Position numbers and translations under genes: made by a program. Below, one piece after another: positions 25,048-33,955 of a DNA stretch of 52,938 nt. How positions within the stretch are numbered: position 1 is the first letter of the stretch; every line of letters starts with the position of its first letter. This DNA comes from Alphaproteobacteria bacterium (GTDB lineage Bacteria; Pseudomonadota; Alphaproteobacteria; JABAAW01): positions 1 through 52,938 of the forward strand of contig JABACB010000008.1 in assembly GCA_014237925.1 (NCBI GenBank). Direction: 5' to 3'. The notes beneath the pieces were generated by a model. That model was not told the origin of the DNA. It was given only the letters and a program-made list of their open reading frames with translations, and ran no database searches.

Positions 25048-26679
25048 ATGGGGCAGCCCAACAAAGACAACGACCTTGTTTTGGACATCGCTGGGTTGAG
25101 CATTGTTTCTTTGCACCAGCATGGTGCGCAGCCGTTACTGAAGGGTTTGACGCTACGTTTGCGACGCGGCGAGATTTTAGGTTTGATCGGCGAATCTGGA
25201 GCGGGCAAATCGACGCTGGGGCTGGCTGCGCTTGGCTACCAGCGCACGGGCTGCAAGTATGACAAGGGCGTTGTTCGTTTCGACAATCTTCTTTTGCACT
25301 CAGGAGACGAGAAGACGCTTTCTTCGTTGCGCGGTGTGCGGATGGCTTATGTTGCGCAATCGGCTGCGGCGGCGTTCAACCCTGTGCATCGTCTGGGTGC
25401 GCAGATCACGGAAGCTGCGCGTTGTCAAGCGGCGCTTTCGAGGCGGGAAGCGGAGCGGCGTATGGTATCGTTGTTTCGTCGTTTCGATCTTCCTGAGCCT
25501 GAGCGTTTCGGGGATCGTTTTCCGCATCAGGCATCTGGGGGTCAGTTGCAGCGAGCGATGATCGTGATGGCGATGCTGTGCGAGCCGCAGCTGATCGTTT
25601 TCGACGAGCCCACGACGGCGTTGGATGTCACGACTCAGATCGAGGTTTTGGCGACGATCAAGCGGAACATTCGTGCGCACAGTGCGACGAGCGCGTTGTA
25701 TATCACGCATGACTTGGCGGTTGTTGCGCAGGTTGCCGACAGGATTATGGTGTTGAAGGATGGGATGTTGGTGGAGGAGAACGACACGAAGGCTTTGTTG
25801 ACGAAGCCGCAGCGTCCTTACACGAAGGAGTTGCTTTCGGTGTATCAGGTTGGTCGCAAGCGTGGGGGAGGCAAGAAGAAGGGGAGAGGTGTCTTGTTGC
25901 GCGGCGAGGGTTTGGATGCGAGTTATGGGGATGGTGCGCGTATTTTGGAGGATGTTAGTTTTGGGGTTAGCGAGTATGAGGTTTTGGGTGTTGTGGGAGA
26001 ATCGGGTAGTGGCAAGTCGACTTTGGCTCGTGTTGTGACGGGTTTGTTGCCTTCGCGCGAGGGTTCCTTGTGGTTGGGGGGAGAGGTGTTGCCGAGGAGA
26101 TTGAAGCGACGGAGCAAGGAGCAGTTGCGGCGTGTTCAGTTGGTTTCGCAGATACCGGACACGGCGTTGAATCCTCGTCAGAAGATTGGGGAGGCTTTGG
26201 GTCGTCCTTTGTCGTATTTTTTTCCGCAGAGAACTCAGGCGGAGCGCGAGCGTCGATTGGGTGAGTTGTTGTCTTCGTGCGAGTTAGATTCTCGGTTGAC
26301 GAATGCGTTTCCTGCGGAGTTGTCTGGCGGTCAGAAGCAGCGCGTTTGTATTGCGCGCGCGTTGGCGGCGGAACCTGACATTATTGTTTGTGACGAGATC
26401 ACTTCGGCATTGGATAGGTTGATTGCGAAGGGGATTGTGAATTTGATGTTGGAATTGCAAGAGAAGTTAGGGATGGCGTATATTTTCATATCGCATGATT
26501 TGGGGTTGGTGCGTGCGATTTCGGATGACATGATGGTGATGCAAGGGGGGAAGATTTTGTCGTATGGGGCTGCTTCTGGGATCGAGAAGAGTGAGGATGC
26601 TTATACGCAGAAGTTGTTGCGCTCGGTGCCGCAGATGCGGGTTGGGTGGTTGGACGAGGTCTTGCAGAAGAGGGGTTGA
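25048..26679 (+). CDS. Fused double ABC ATPase (DppD-DppF-like)
   Basis: This 543-aa protein carries two complete nucleotide-binding domains. Domain 1 (~10-270) has Walker A GESGAGKST, signature ASGGQLQR and Walker B LIVFDEPTTALD. Domain 2 (~285-540) has GESGSGKST, LSGGQKQR and IIVCDEITSALD. The family normally splits these between two proteins, though fused forms are known. It follows the DppC-like gene by 3 nt and energises the transporter. Codon use becomes T-rich (TTG, GTG) in the second half. Confidence 0.88.
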   Translation: MGQPNKDNDLVLDIAGLSIVSLHQHGAQPLLKGLTLRLRRGEILGLIGESGAGKSTLGLAALGYQRTGCKYDKGVVRFDNLLLHSGDEKTLSSLRGVRMAYVAQSAAAAFNPVHRLGAQITEAARCQAALSRREAERRMVSLFRRFDLPEPERFGDRFPHQASGGQLQRAMIVMAMLCEPQLIVFDEPTTALDVTTQIEVLATIKRNIRAHSATSALYITHDLAVVAQVADRIMVLKDGMLVEENDTKALLTKPQRPYTKELLSVYQVGRKRGGGKKKGRGVLLRGEGLDASYGDGARILEDVSFGVSEYEVLGVVGESGSGKSTLARVVTGLLPSREGSLWLGGEVLPRRLKRRSKEQLRRVQLVSQIPDTALNPRQKIGEALGRPLSYFFPQRTQAERERRLGELLSSCELDSRLTNAFPAELSGGQKQRVCIARALAAEPDIIVCDEITSALDRLIAKGIVNLMLELQEKLGMAYIFISHDLGLVRAISDDMMVMQGGKILSYGAASGIEKSEDAYTQKLLRSVPQMRVGWLDEVLQKRG

Positions 26680-26743
26680 GCGCTGCGGAGGAAGGTTTGC
26701 GTTGTTTGGGGGAGGGCTATGTGAATCTGTTGCGCTCGCGCTT

Positions 26744-26761
26744 GTGCTTTTTAAGGAGCAC
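26744..26761 (+). repeat. 18-bp hairpin left of the GIY-YIG gene
   Basis: GTGCTTTTTAAGGAGCAC folds with G-U pairs into an 8-bp stem. The same core, TTTTTAAGGA, with compensated outer pairs (GCGC...GCGC instead of GTGC...GCAC) occurs in inverted orientation at 27577-27594. The pair brackets the AT-rich GIY-YIG gene. The spacer 26680-26884 holds no other gene. Confidence 0.55.
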
Positions 26762-26884
26762 TTACTCACGCAACAGATGCGCAATGCGGCATGACAATTT
26801 TGTTTTAAAAAATTGATGAAAAAATGTTGTTGTTCCACTATATTGATTAAGAAAGCGTGAAACATCAAAACTAGAGACAAAAAC

Positions 26885-27478
26885 ATGAACCATCTTACCC
26901 AATGCGTGTTTGAAGAAACACAAATCAACACAGAGGCAACTATAAAGGAATTGCGTTGCAACCGCGTCAAGGCAGAAGATTGGGGAAAAAACAATTCAAA
27001 ACTCGGCAAAGTTGGCGGAATTTATGCTTTTTGGGAAAACGACAAGGCTGTTTATGTCGGTCGTACCAAAAACATTCTCGGTCGTCACCGACAACATCTT
27101 AAATTTAAAAAAAATCAAAGTCCTCTTGCTGTCAAACTTGCGAAGGAATCTTTGGCAAAAGAAAAAGGGGGAAACGAAGGAAAAGATTATCTTCTTGCAA
27201 ACTATAATAATTTAATTAAATCAAAAGAAATCCGAAATGAAATAGAAAAGCGTTTGAAATGCAAAGCAATTCAAAATCGTATTTACGCAATGGAATTTTC
27301 TTTCTTCGAGCAAGAAAATATTCTGCTGCAATATACGTTAGAATTTTTTTGTTCGATAGAGTTAGGTACCGTAGTTTTAAATAACGATAAAGACGAAAAG
27401 GACAACATTAAAGAAGAGAAAGATGCAGATAAAATTTATTATCGATATCTTTTTTACAATTCTTTCAAAACCTCTTAA
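26885..27478 (+). CDS. Stand-alone GIY-YIG nuclease-domain protein
   Basis: This 197-aa protein has a GIY-YIG core at ~44-85: GGIYAFW, a ten-residue turn, then VYVGRTKNILGRHRQHLK with the catalytic-type Tyr and Arg, followed by SPLAVKLAKESL. A Glu-bearing segment FFEQENILLQY follows at ~140. The C-terminus is Lys/Glu/Asp-rich. GIY-YIG proteins cut DNA in repair, restriction and homing; this small type has no assigned role that I know. The gene is much more AT-rich than everything around it, especially in its second half, and sits between two inverted hairpins, which suggests horizontal acquisition. Confidence 0.8.
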   Translation: MNHLTQCVFEETQINTEATIKELRCNRVKAEDWGKNNSKLGKVGGIYAFWENDKAVYVGRTKNILGRHRQHLKFKKNQSPLAVKLAKESLAKEKGGNEGKDYLLANYNNLIKSKEIRNEIEKRLKCKAIQNRIYAMEFSFFEQENILLQYTLEFFCSIELGTVVLNNDKDEKDNIKEEKDADKIYYRYLFYNSFKTS

Positions 27479-27559
27479 GACGGACAAACGCTACGCACTT
27501 TGTTTTTGCCTCTAGGATGAAGCACAATGGCAAAATCTTTGCTGCGTTGCAAGGTTGTT

Positions 27560-27594
27560 GCGCGTTTCGCAGAAACGCGCTCCTTAAAAAGCGC
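27560..27594 (-). repeat. Double hairpin right of the GIY-YIG gene
   Basis: A perfect 9-bp stem GCGCGTTTC/GAAACGCGC with a GCA loop (27560-27580) abuts the 18-bp element GCGCTTTTTAAGGAGCGC (minus strand, 27594-27577). The second element is the inverted partner of 26744-26761. The gene-free spacer 27479-27660 contains nothing else that I can support. Confidence 0.55.
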
Positions 27595-27660
27595 AGAGCG
27601 AACTCGAGGCAGATACGCTCAACATCAATTAACATGTTTTCTATCCTCTTTCAAAAAGAT

Positions 27661-28449
27661 TTATCCCACCCCCAGCCACTCCGCAAACGCCCGCTCCATA
27701 CTCGTCAAGCATAACCTCCTCTTTCCCAAATCATAACCCGTCACATTCATCATCTTGACACGCAACAAAACCTCCCCTCCACGCCGATCAACCTCGATCA
27801 AATTCAAACAACAATAATCCTGCTCCAACTTCGGCAACATCCGCAAAACAGACGCAACATCACCGCCCCCCACCAATACCGAACCCAAAATAACTCGATT
27901 CACCGCATCGTGCGAAACAATCAACAAATTACGCCAATCCCCCTCCAACAACGGAAAAAAAACAGCCCTCACGCGCTCGGCAAAAGAAACATACGAATCA
28001 CCCCCCGCATAACTGGCCCCCTCATCCCCGGCGCGCTCGTACGCGTAAGACAGCTCTCGCCGCTTTGATCTCTCTGGAATAGAGTCGTAATCGCCCTCCA
28101 TAATCTCCCGCAACCCCGACAAGGTCTCTATCTGTCCTTGCTCTCTTTCGCCCACAACGATCTTCGCCGTCTCTAGCGTCCGCAACAAGGGAGAACTGAT
28201 AACCCTGTCAAACATCACCGAACGCAGCTCTGCCCCCACCTTCTTCGCCTGCTCACGCCCCGCTTTGGTGAGCGGAACGGAATCGGTCTCCAATACCGGC
28301 TCTCCCGCAGCCGTCACATACGATACCTCTGCGTGGCGCAACAAAAAGATCCGCGAGCGAAACGAAGGCACGACTCCATCTCCATCTCCACCTCCACCTC
28401 CATCTCCATCTCCACCCCCGCCTCTCTCGATGCCTGCTTCTTTCGCCAT
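27661..28449 (-). CDS. Histidine phosphatase family protein
   Basis: This 262-aa protein has the phosphoglycerate-mutase-like pattern: IFLLRHAEVSYV with the catalytic RHA, RVISSPLLRTLETA, an acidic REIMEGDYDS, and a distal LLIVSHDAVNRVIL with the second His. It is probably a broad small-molecule or cofactor phosphatase; the substrate is unknown. Residues ~9-25 are a Gly/Asp run made by a hexanucleotide-type DNA repeat. The start codon directly follows the stop of the DUF1178 gene (TGAATG), so the two are probably cotranscribed. Confidence 0.83.
   Translation of the reverse strand: MAKEAGIERGGGGDGDGGGGGDGDGVVPSFRSRIFLLRHAEVSYVTAAGEPVLETDSVPLTKAGREQAKKVGAELRSVMFDRVISSPLLRTLETAKIVVGEREQGQIETLSGLREIMEGDYDSIPERSKRRELSYAYERAGDEGASYAGGDSYVSFAERVRAVFFPLLEGDWRNLLIVSHDAVNRVILGSVLVGGGDVASVLRMLPKLEQDYCCLNLIEVDRRGGEVLLRVKMMNVTGYDLGKRRLCLTSMERAFAEWLGVG
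28374..28426 (-). repeat. GGAGATGGAGGTGGA repeat encoding Gly/Asp run
   Basis: On the plus strand this reads (ccatctccacctcc)n. It encodes the GGGGDGDGGGGGDGDG run near the N-terminus of the histidine phosphatase. Confidence 0.85.
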
Positions 28450-29034
28450 TCAGTTGTGCCGATCTGGCAAAGGCGGCAAAGGAGAAACGGAAATGCCATC
28501 CTCTTCCAAAATGCGCACCTCCTCCGCCGTCGCCTGACCGTAAATACCACGCCCTCCTCCTTTGTGCTTCTTGCGAGATAGCTGCTCTCCTTCCTCCGCG
28601 TCTCTACCCGCTCGCTTTTTTGTCCATTCTTCCGTCCATTCTTCCGCTTCTGCGTCTTCGCGCGCTTCCTTCATCTCAAGCGTCTTGTCGTGCATTTTGC
28701 GCGCCTCGCTGGCAAAACGATCGCCCACATCGTCGCAAGTGCGCTCGATATAACGATGGAAGGCACGCAAGGCACTGGCAAAGTTTTGTATCGACGGCGA
28801 AGGAAGCCAATCCGCTTCGCCGATTGCGGCGCTTCTTTCCTTTCTGTCGCTTGTTCCCGCCTTGTCGCGCGAGCGCATCACATTCGGCACGCTCGGACGA
28901 CGCTCGATATCGCGCACGCCACACCAGGGACAAGCCACCAGCCCTGCTGCGTGCTGGCGAGAGAATTCCGCCTTCGAGCGAAACCACGCCTCGAAAGTAT
29001 GTCCTTTGCGACACGCAAGGTTGACCGTCGTCAT
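28450..29034 (-). CDS. DUF1178 family protein
   Basis: This 194-aa protein matches the DUF1178 layout. It has NLACRKGHTFEAWFRSKAEF, then ACPWCG, the two Cys-containing ends of a zinc-ribbon-like N-terminus, and near the end GRGIYGQATAEEVRILEEDGISVSPLP. The conserved CDDVGDRFASEARKMH lies in the middle. An additional charged insert of about 35 residues, rich in Glu and Lys, separates the last two blocks. Function is unknown; the family is common in alpha- and betaproteobacteria. Confidence 0.85.
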   Translation of the reverse strand: MTTVNLACRKGHTFEAWFRSKAEFSRQHAAGLVACPWCGVRDIERRPSVPNVMRSRDKAGTSDRKERSAAIGEADWLPSPSIQNFASALRAFHRYIERTCDDVGDRFASEARKMHDKTLEMKEAREDAEAEEWTEEWTKKRAGRDAEEGEQLSRKKHKGGGRGIYGQATAEEVRILEEDGISVSPLPPLPDRHN

Positions 29035-29184
29035 AACCCTTCCCTATAGCCTTGCCAAGCGCAAAGGTCAAGGAGCGAAGTTCATCAGATCCGCAACAAG
29101 GGAGCCTCGCCACAAAGGCATCCTCACAAGGTTATCTTCACAAAGGTATCTTCTTTTGCCTTGTGTTGTTGTAGGATCGCTCGT

Positions 29185-29985
29185 ATGCTCCCCCCGCCAG
29201 AAAATCTTCAAGCCTCCGCCGAAAATACCGTCGCAGACTCGGACAAGCTTTCCGCCGTCGATATCGGAGCGCAAGTGCGTGCCGCGCGCGTCCTGCTCGG
29301 CGTCTCGCAATCGGCATTGGCGCACGCCGCGCGACTTTCGCTCTCCACCCTGAACGATCTCGAACACGGCAGAGAAAGCGTTCGACAGCGAACACGCGAA
29401 CAAGTCGCTCGCTGTCTGGAAGACGCGGGCATCCTCTTCGTGCGCGAGCATGCCGCCGTAGAAGGTCGCATGCTGGGGTTGCTGCTCCACCGCGAGGCGC
29501 GCCCCGAAAACGCTTCGGACGAAGCGCAACGATGGCTGCACCCCGACGCGCTTGTTCCGCCACAAGAGCTGATCTTCTTCGTCGCAAGCACGCACCCCCG
29601 CCCCGCGCCCGAAGAGACGCTACGCCTCGGTGTGCGTCTGCTCTTTCCGCACCGCACGGTGCTGTTCGATCTCGCCGGCTTCGACCTCTCCGCGCTACGC
29701 CTCGCTGCCCTCTCGCGTTTTCTGTTCTCCGCCTTCTCGCTCTACAGCGACCGCCTGCTCTGCACCGCCCCCCTGCGTCTGCCGACGCTCGCCATGTCGA
29801 ACGCGAGCGCGCACAGAACGCTGGAACAAACCGCCGCCCGTCCGCTGCACGACCCCTTCCCCTTGCTCGAAGTTCTGACAAGCTCCGACGAAAGAGCTGC
29901 TATAACGCTCGCAACCTGCCTTCGTCAACACGACCATCCGCTCGCGCGCGTGCGCCACCTCATCGAAGCGCAACTCGACGCCTGA
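29185..29985 (+). CDS. XRE-family HTH transcriptional regulator
   Basis: This 266-aa protein has an N-terminal Cro/C1-type helix-turn-helix at ~28-85: IGAQVRAARVLLGVSQSALAHAARLSLSTLNDLEHG. It is followed by LEDAGILFV, typical of short alphaproteobacterial XRE regulators, and a C-terminal domain of ~170 residues that I do not recognise. ATG 29185 has AGGA 8 nt upstream. It precedes comEC by 5 nt, so the two may share a transcript. Confidence 0.78.
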   Translation: MLPPPENLQASAENTVADSDKLSAVDIGAQVRAARVLLGVSQSALAHAARLSLSTLNDLEHGRESVRQRTREQVARCLEDAGILFVREHAAVEGRMLGLLLHREARPENASDEAQRWLHPDALVPPQELIFFVASTHPRPAPEETLRLGVRLLFPHRTVLFDLAGFDLSALRLAALSRFLFSAFSLYSDRLLCTAPLRLPTLAMSNASAHRTLEQTAARPLHDPFPLLEVLTSSDERAAITLATCLRQHDHPLARVRHLIEAQLDA

Positions 29986-29990
29986 CAACG

Positions 29991-32060
29991 ATGACAACAA
30001 CACCGACCGGCGACAGAATCGTCTGGGCGGTCTGCGCGTGCGCCTGCGGCATCCTGCTAGCGATGGCGACCTCCAAGGCTTTTCTGTCGGTTGCAACCCT
30101 TCTCGTCCTTGCTGCAGGCGGTTTGTTGTTGTTCAAGCAAGGGCTCGGCTTGAAGGACGAGCGCATCCGCCCGACGACAGGCTTCGTGCTGCTGTTGCTG
30201 ACCGCCTCGCTCTGCGGCGCGTGGCGCATGGAGTGGCGCGAAAGCACGACGGGAGCCACCCTTTTGGCGGAAGACCACGACAAGGTGTTGCTTTCAGGAC
30301 ATGTCGTTTCTCTTTCCGGGCGAACGCGCGGCTCGCGCCTGATTCTTGAGGATGTTCTGACGAACGACATCGCTCTGCCGCCGCGAAGGATTTCGTTGCG
30401 CTACTGGGGAGGGGATCCACCTCCGTTGGGCAGCCGCATCGAGGTTGTCGCGCGTTTGCTAGCGCCCTCTGCGACGCTTTTGCCGCAGGGCTTTGATTTT
30501 CGTCGTTCCGCGCGTTTTCGAGGCATCGACGCCTACGGCGCTGTGAAGCAGCCCTATCGTTTGATAGCGCCGCGAGCCTATGGCGAGAACAACCCTTCGC
30601 GGCTGTGGCTCGCGCGCCTGCGCCATGCCATCGGTGCGCGGCTGGACGAGAAGATGGGAGGCGACGCTGCGATGGCGCGGGCGCTGTTGATCGGCGAGCG
30701 CGACGCGGTTGCGCGTAGCGACCTTCGTCATATCCGCGATGCGGGACTTGCCCACATCCTTGCGATATCGGGCTTGCATTTGGGTCTTTTCGCCTTTGGG
30801 TTGTTTGTTGTGGTGAGGCGATGTTTTTCATTTTTTTCGCACTTGTGCCAAGCCATTCCCGTCAAGAAGGGTGCGGCGTTGCTCGCGCTGGTTGCAGCCT
30901 TCGCCTATATGCTGCTCGCCGGTGCAACATTGCCTACGCAACGCGCCTTTGTGATGAGCGGACTTGTTCTCGTCGCCGTGCTGTGCGATCGTGCGGCTCT
31001 TTCCTTGCGGGTCGTGGCTCTTGCCGCTCTCGTCGTGCTTGCGCTGAACCCTGAGAGCGTGGTCGGCGCAGGGTTTCACATGTCCTTTACCGCCGCCGCT
31101 GCGTTGGTCGCCTTCTACGAGGCTTTCTCGCGCTCCTCCTATCGCGCCCGCCTGAGCAAGTTGCCCTTCTTCGTCAACTCTCTCGTCTTGCTGCTGACGA
31201 CGACGGCGGTCGCCAGCCTTGCAACCGCACCTTTTGTTCTCTACCACTTCGGTCGGATTGCGCAATACGGCATGCTTGCCAATCTTCTCGCCGTGCCGCT
31301 TTTGGGAGCGGTCGTCCTTCCTTTCGGCGCCTTGGCTGTTGTGTTGATGCCTTTCGGCTGGGAATCTCCTGCGCTGCACGTGATGGGGTGGGGGCTTCGC
31401 TGGATCCGAGGCGTTGCAGAGTGGACGGCTTCCTTGCCCGATGCCGTCTATCATGTGGAGCAGCCGCCGTTGATGTTTCTTGTTTTCGTTTCGGTGGGCG
31501 TTGTCTTCGTCGTTTTCGGCGCAGGCAGAAGGGTTTTGTTTGGCTTGGGATGGATGTCGGTCGCGCTCGCCTGCATCCTTTGGCTCAGTGCGCCCTCTCC
31601 GTTGGCGATGCTGGGAGGCGAGAAGGGGAGTTTGTGGCTGCGGAGCAAGAGCGGCGTCTACTGGCGTTTTGGCGGGTGGCAGGAGGGTTTCGAATACAGG
31701 CAATGGGTAGGGTTTTCGGCAGGGGCGCCGCGGCGCAAATCTGCGGGCGAGGTGGTCGAGATCGAGACAGCCGCAGGTCTGTTTCGCTGTGAGAAGGGAG
31801 AGAAGGGACATTATCACTGTCGCGGACAGATGAGGGGAGGGGTGTTGACGGCAGGCGGCGGCGGAGTGAAGTTCGTTTGCAACAAAACAAGGCGAGGAAG
31901 GAGGGAAGAATTTTGTCGAGACGTTGTCTTGAACGAAGAGGACTTGACAGCCGCGCATGCGGTGGTGTTGTATGCGACGCGCACGGGAGGGGTTGCGGTG
32001 AAGCGCGCGCGCGCGTCTTTTTTGCCGAGCGCGTCTTTTTTGCATCGTGTTAATCGCTAG
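29991..32060 (+). CDS. comEC: ComEC/Rec2 family competence protein
   Basis: This 689-aa polytopic membrane protein has an N-terminal soluble OB-like region (~80-200), then the competence domain with ARALLIGERDAVARSDLRHIRDAGLAHILAISGLHLGL and LAGATLPTQRAFVM, and about ten helices. The C-terminal metallo-beta-lactamase domain of Gram-positive ComEC is absent; the last ~130 residues are a beta-type tail without an HxHxDH motif, as I recall for many alphaproteobacterial versions. ComEC imports single-stranded DNA across the inner membrane. Confidence 0.85.
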   Translation: MTTTPTGDRIVWAVCACACGILLAMATSKAFLSVATLLVLAAGGLLLFKQGLGLKDERIRPTTGFVLLLLTASLCGAWRMEWRESTTGATLLAEDHDKVLLSGHVVSLSGRTRGSRLILEDVLTNDIALPPRRISLRYWGGDPPPLGSRIEVVARLLAPSATLLPQGFDFRRSARFRGIDAYGAVKQPYRLIAPRAYGENNPSRLWLARLRHAIGARLDEKMGGDAAMARALLIGERDAVARSDLRHIRDAGLAHILAISGLHLGLFAFGLFVVVRRCFSFFSHLCQAIPVKKGAALLALVAAFAYMLLAGATLPTQRAFVMSGLVLVAVLCDRAALSLRVVALAALVVLALNPESVVGAGFHMSFTAAAALVAFYEAFSRSSYRARLSKLPFFVNSLVLLLTTTAVASLATAPFVLYHFGRIAQYGMLANLLAVPLLGAVVLPFGALAVVLMPFGWESPALHVMGWGLRWIRGVAEWTASLPDAVYHVEQPPLMFLVFVSVGVVFVVFGAGRRVLFGLGWMSVALACILWLSAPSPLAMLGGEKGSLWLRSKSGVYWRFGGWQEGFEYRQWVGFSAGAPRRKSAGEVVEIETAAGLFRCEKGEKGHYHCRGQMRGGVLTAGGGGVKFVCNKTRRGRREEFCRDVVLNEEDLTAAHAVVLYATRTGGVAVKRARASFLPSASFLHRVNR

Positions 32061-32093
32061 CGCTGTCGTGCGAGTTTGCTTACACTGCGTGCC

Positions 32094-33302
32094 ATGTCTT
32101 CGCTTGCCTCTTCGTCTGCGTCGTGGTTTTCGCCTGAGAATCGGATTCGTCTGCTTGCCTTCGCCATGCCGTTTTCTTTCTACGGCTGGATGGGGCTTCT
32201 GAACAACTTCTCGATCGAGGTTGTGGGGTTTGGCGGACGAGAAATCGGCATTCTCCAGACCTTGCGAGAGGTTCCTGGCTTCCTCGCCTTCACGGCGATT
32301 TTCCTTCTTCTGTTCATGCGCGAGTCGCGGCTGGCGGTTCTTGCGCTGACGCTGCTTGCGGTGATGGTTTCGGTCACGGGTTTTTTCCCTTCGGTGCTGG
32401 GACTCTATGCGACGACGGTTCTGATGAGCGTAGGCTTCCACTACTTCGAGGCGATGCAGCTTGCAACGGTTTGGAACAGCTTCAAGAGCAGCCAGTCGGC
32501 GCGAAAGTTGGGACGGCAAATCGGTTCGAAGTCGCTGGGTGCGGTCGGCGTTTTCGCCATGCTGTGGTTTGCAAGCGAGGTGTTGGATATCTCTTACAAG
32601 CCTTTGTATATGATGTGCGGCGGGGTTACGCTTGTCATCGTTTTATTCATCGTGCTTACCTTCCCTGAGCTCAAAGCGCCTGTGCAACAGGCGAGGAAGC
32701 CTGTGCTACGCAAACAATACTGGCTGTATTACGCGCTCACTTTGATGAGCGGCGCGCGGCGACAAATTTTTGTTGTCTTCGCAGGTTTTCTGATGGTCGA
32801 AAAATTTCGTTACTCGATAGGCGAGGTCGCGCTGCTCTTTCTTGCCAACAACATCTTGCAGATATGGCTTGCCCCTTACGCCGGTCGTCTCATCGAGCGG
32901 TGGGGGGAGCGCAACGCCCTATTGTTAGAATACAGCGGATTGCTCTTTGTCTTCTTGGGTTATGTGTTCGTGAGCGACGCGCGTGTTGCCGGCGCGCTCT
33001 ACCTTCTGGACCATATCTTTTTCTCGCTGACGATTGCGATGAACAGCTATTTCCGCCATATAGCGCGCCCTGAGGATATCTCTGCTTCTGCTGCGGTAGG
33101 CTTTACGATCAACCATGTTGCGGCGGTCGTCTTGCCCGTGACACTCGGCTTCGTGTGGCTTGTTTCGCCTGGGCGCGTCTTCTTGTTTGGAGCGGGGCTT
33201 GCTCTGTTTTCGCTCTTCTTGTCGCTACTGATTCCCAACAACCCGAGGCGGGGTTGCGAGACGAGGTTTGTCAGGGGAGCTTCGTTGAGGCAGATGACAT
33301 GA
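32094..33302 (+). CDS. MFS transporter
   Basis: This 402-aa protein has about twelve hydrophobic segments and an MFS-like two-half organisation, with a basic loop near the middle (QARKPVLRKQYW) and NNILQIWLAPYAGRLIERWGERNAL in the second half, which resembles MFS loop 8-9. The substrate is unknown. It starts at ATG 32094, 33 nt after comEC, and its stop overlaps the start of the first LysE gene by 4 nt (ATGA). Confidence 0.78.
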   Translation: MSSLASSSASWFSPENRIRLLAFAMPFSFYGWMGLLNNFSIEVVGFGGREIGILQTLREVPGFLAFTAIFLLLFMRESRLAVLALTLLAVMVSVTGFFPSVLGLYATTVLMSVGFHYFEAMQLATVWNSFKSSQSARKLGRQIGSKSLGAVGVFAMLWFASEVLDISYKPLYMMCGGVTLVIVLFIVLTFPELKAPVQQARKPVLRKQYWLYYALTLMSGARRQIFVVFAGFLMVEKFRYSIGEVALLFLANNILQIWLAPYAGRLIERWGERNALLLEYSGLLFVFLGYVFVSDARVAGALYLLDHIFFSLTIAMNSYFRHIARPEDISASAAVGFTINHVAAVVLPVTLGFVWLVSPGRVFLFGAGLALFSLFLSLLIPNNPRRGCETRFVRGASLRQMT

Positions 33303-33892
33303 TCGATTATGTCGCTTTAGCTTTGTACAGTACTTTGATGGGCTCGACCCCAGGTCCGAACAATGTGATGTTGACGGCGTCGGGGGTGAACTTCGGATTT
33401 GCGAGAACAATTCCTCACATGCTGGGAATTGCTTGCGGGCATACTGTTCTGGTGATGATGGCTTGTTTAAGTTTAGGAGAAATTTTTGTGCGTTATCCTT
33501 TGGCGCAAAGGAGTTTAAAGATTGCGGGATTTTGTTATCTGTTGTATTTGTCGTGGCGCATTTTGATGTCCTCGTCGAACTCAGAGAACAAGGGGCGAAG
33601 CAGGCCTTTGAATTTTTACGAGGCGATGTTATTTCCGTTAATCAACCCGAAGGCGTGGGTTTTCGTGACGACGACGGCGGTGTTGTTTTTGCCTAAGGGG
33701 GAGACTGGGGTGTTGATGAATGCTTTCTTGCTGTCTTTCGCTTCGGGAACTATTGTCATCCTTTGTGAAGCTTTATGGGTAGGATTTGGGCATGCGTTGC
33801 GGAAATTTTTGCGGAATCCTGTATCGTTGCAGATTTTCAATGCTGTGATTGCGGCGGCGTTGGTGGGAACGGCGATTTACCTAGTTATATGA
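33299..33892 (+). CDS. LysE-family exporter, tandem copy 1
   Basis: This 197-aa membrane protein has five to six helices and the LysE/RhtB motif STPGPNNVMLTASGVNFG near the N-terminus, with a central FYEAMLFPLINPKAWVF. The family exports amino acids or similar small metabolites. It is coupled to the MFS gene by an ATGA overlap and is closely similar to the next gene. Confidence 0.87.
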   Translation: MIDYVALALYSTLMGSTPGPNNVMLTASGVNFGFARTIPHMLGIACGHTVLVMMACLSLGEIFVRYPLAQRSLKIAGFCYLLYLSWRILMSSSNSENKGRSRPLNFYEAMLFPLINPKAWVFVTTTAVLFLPKGETGVLMNAFLLSFASGTIVILCEALWVGFGHALRKFLRNPVSLQIFNAVIAAALVGTAIYLVI

Positions 33893-33955
33893 TATGCGCG
33901 ACAATGTATCTTCCCGAGTGAAACTTGGCAAGAGCTCTGCGATAAGGCAGGGAAC

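Noticed and set aside
26680-27660. Insertion sequence or prophage remnant around the AT-rich island
   Set aside because: No transposase, integrase or target-site duplication is visible. Only hairpins and a nuclease gene support mobility.
30828-32519. 563-codon minus-strand frame opposite comEC
   Set aside because: It is antisense to comEC with low-complexity basic composition and no motif.
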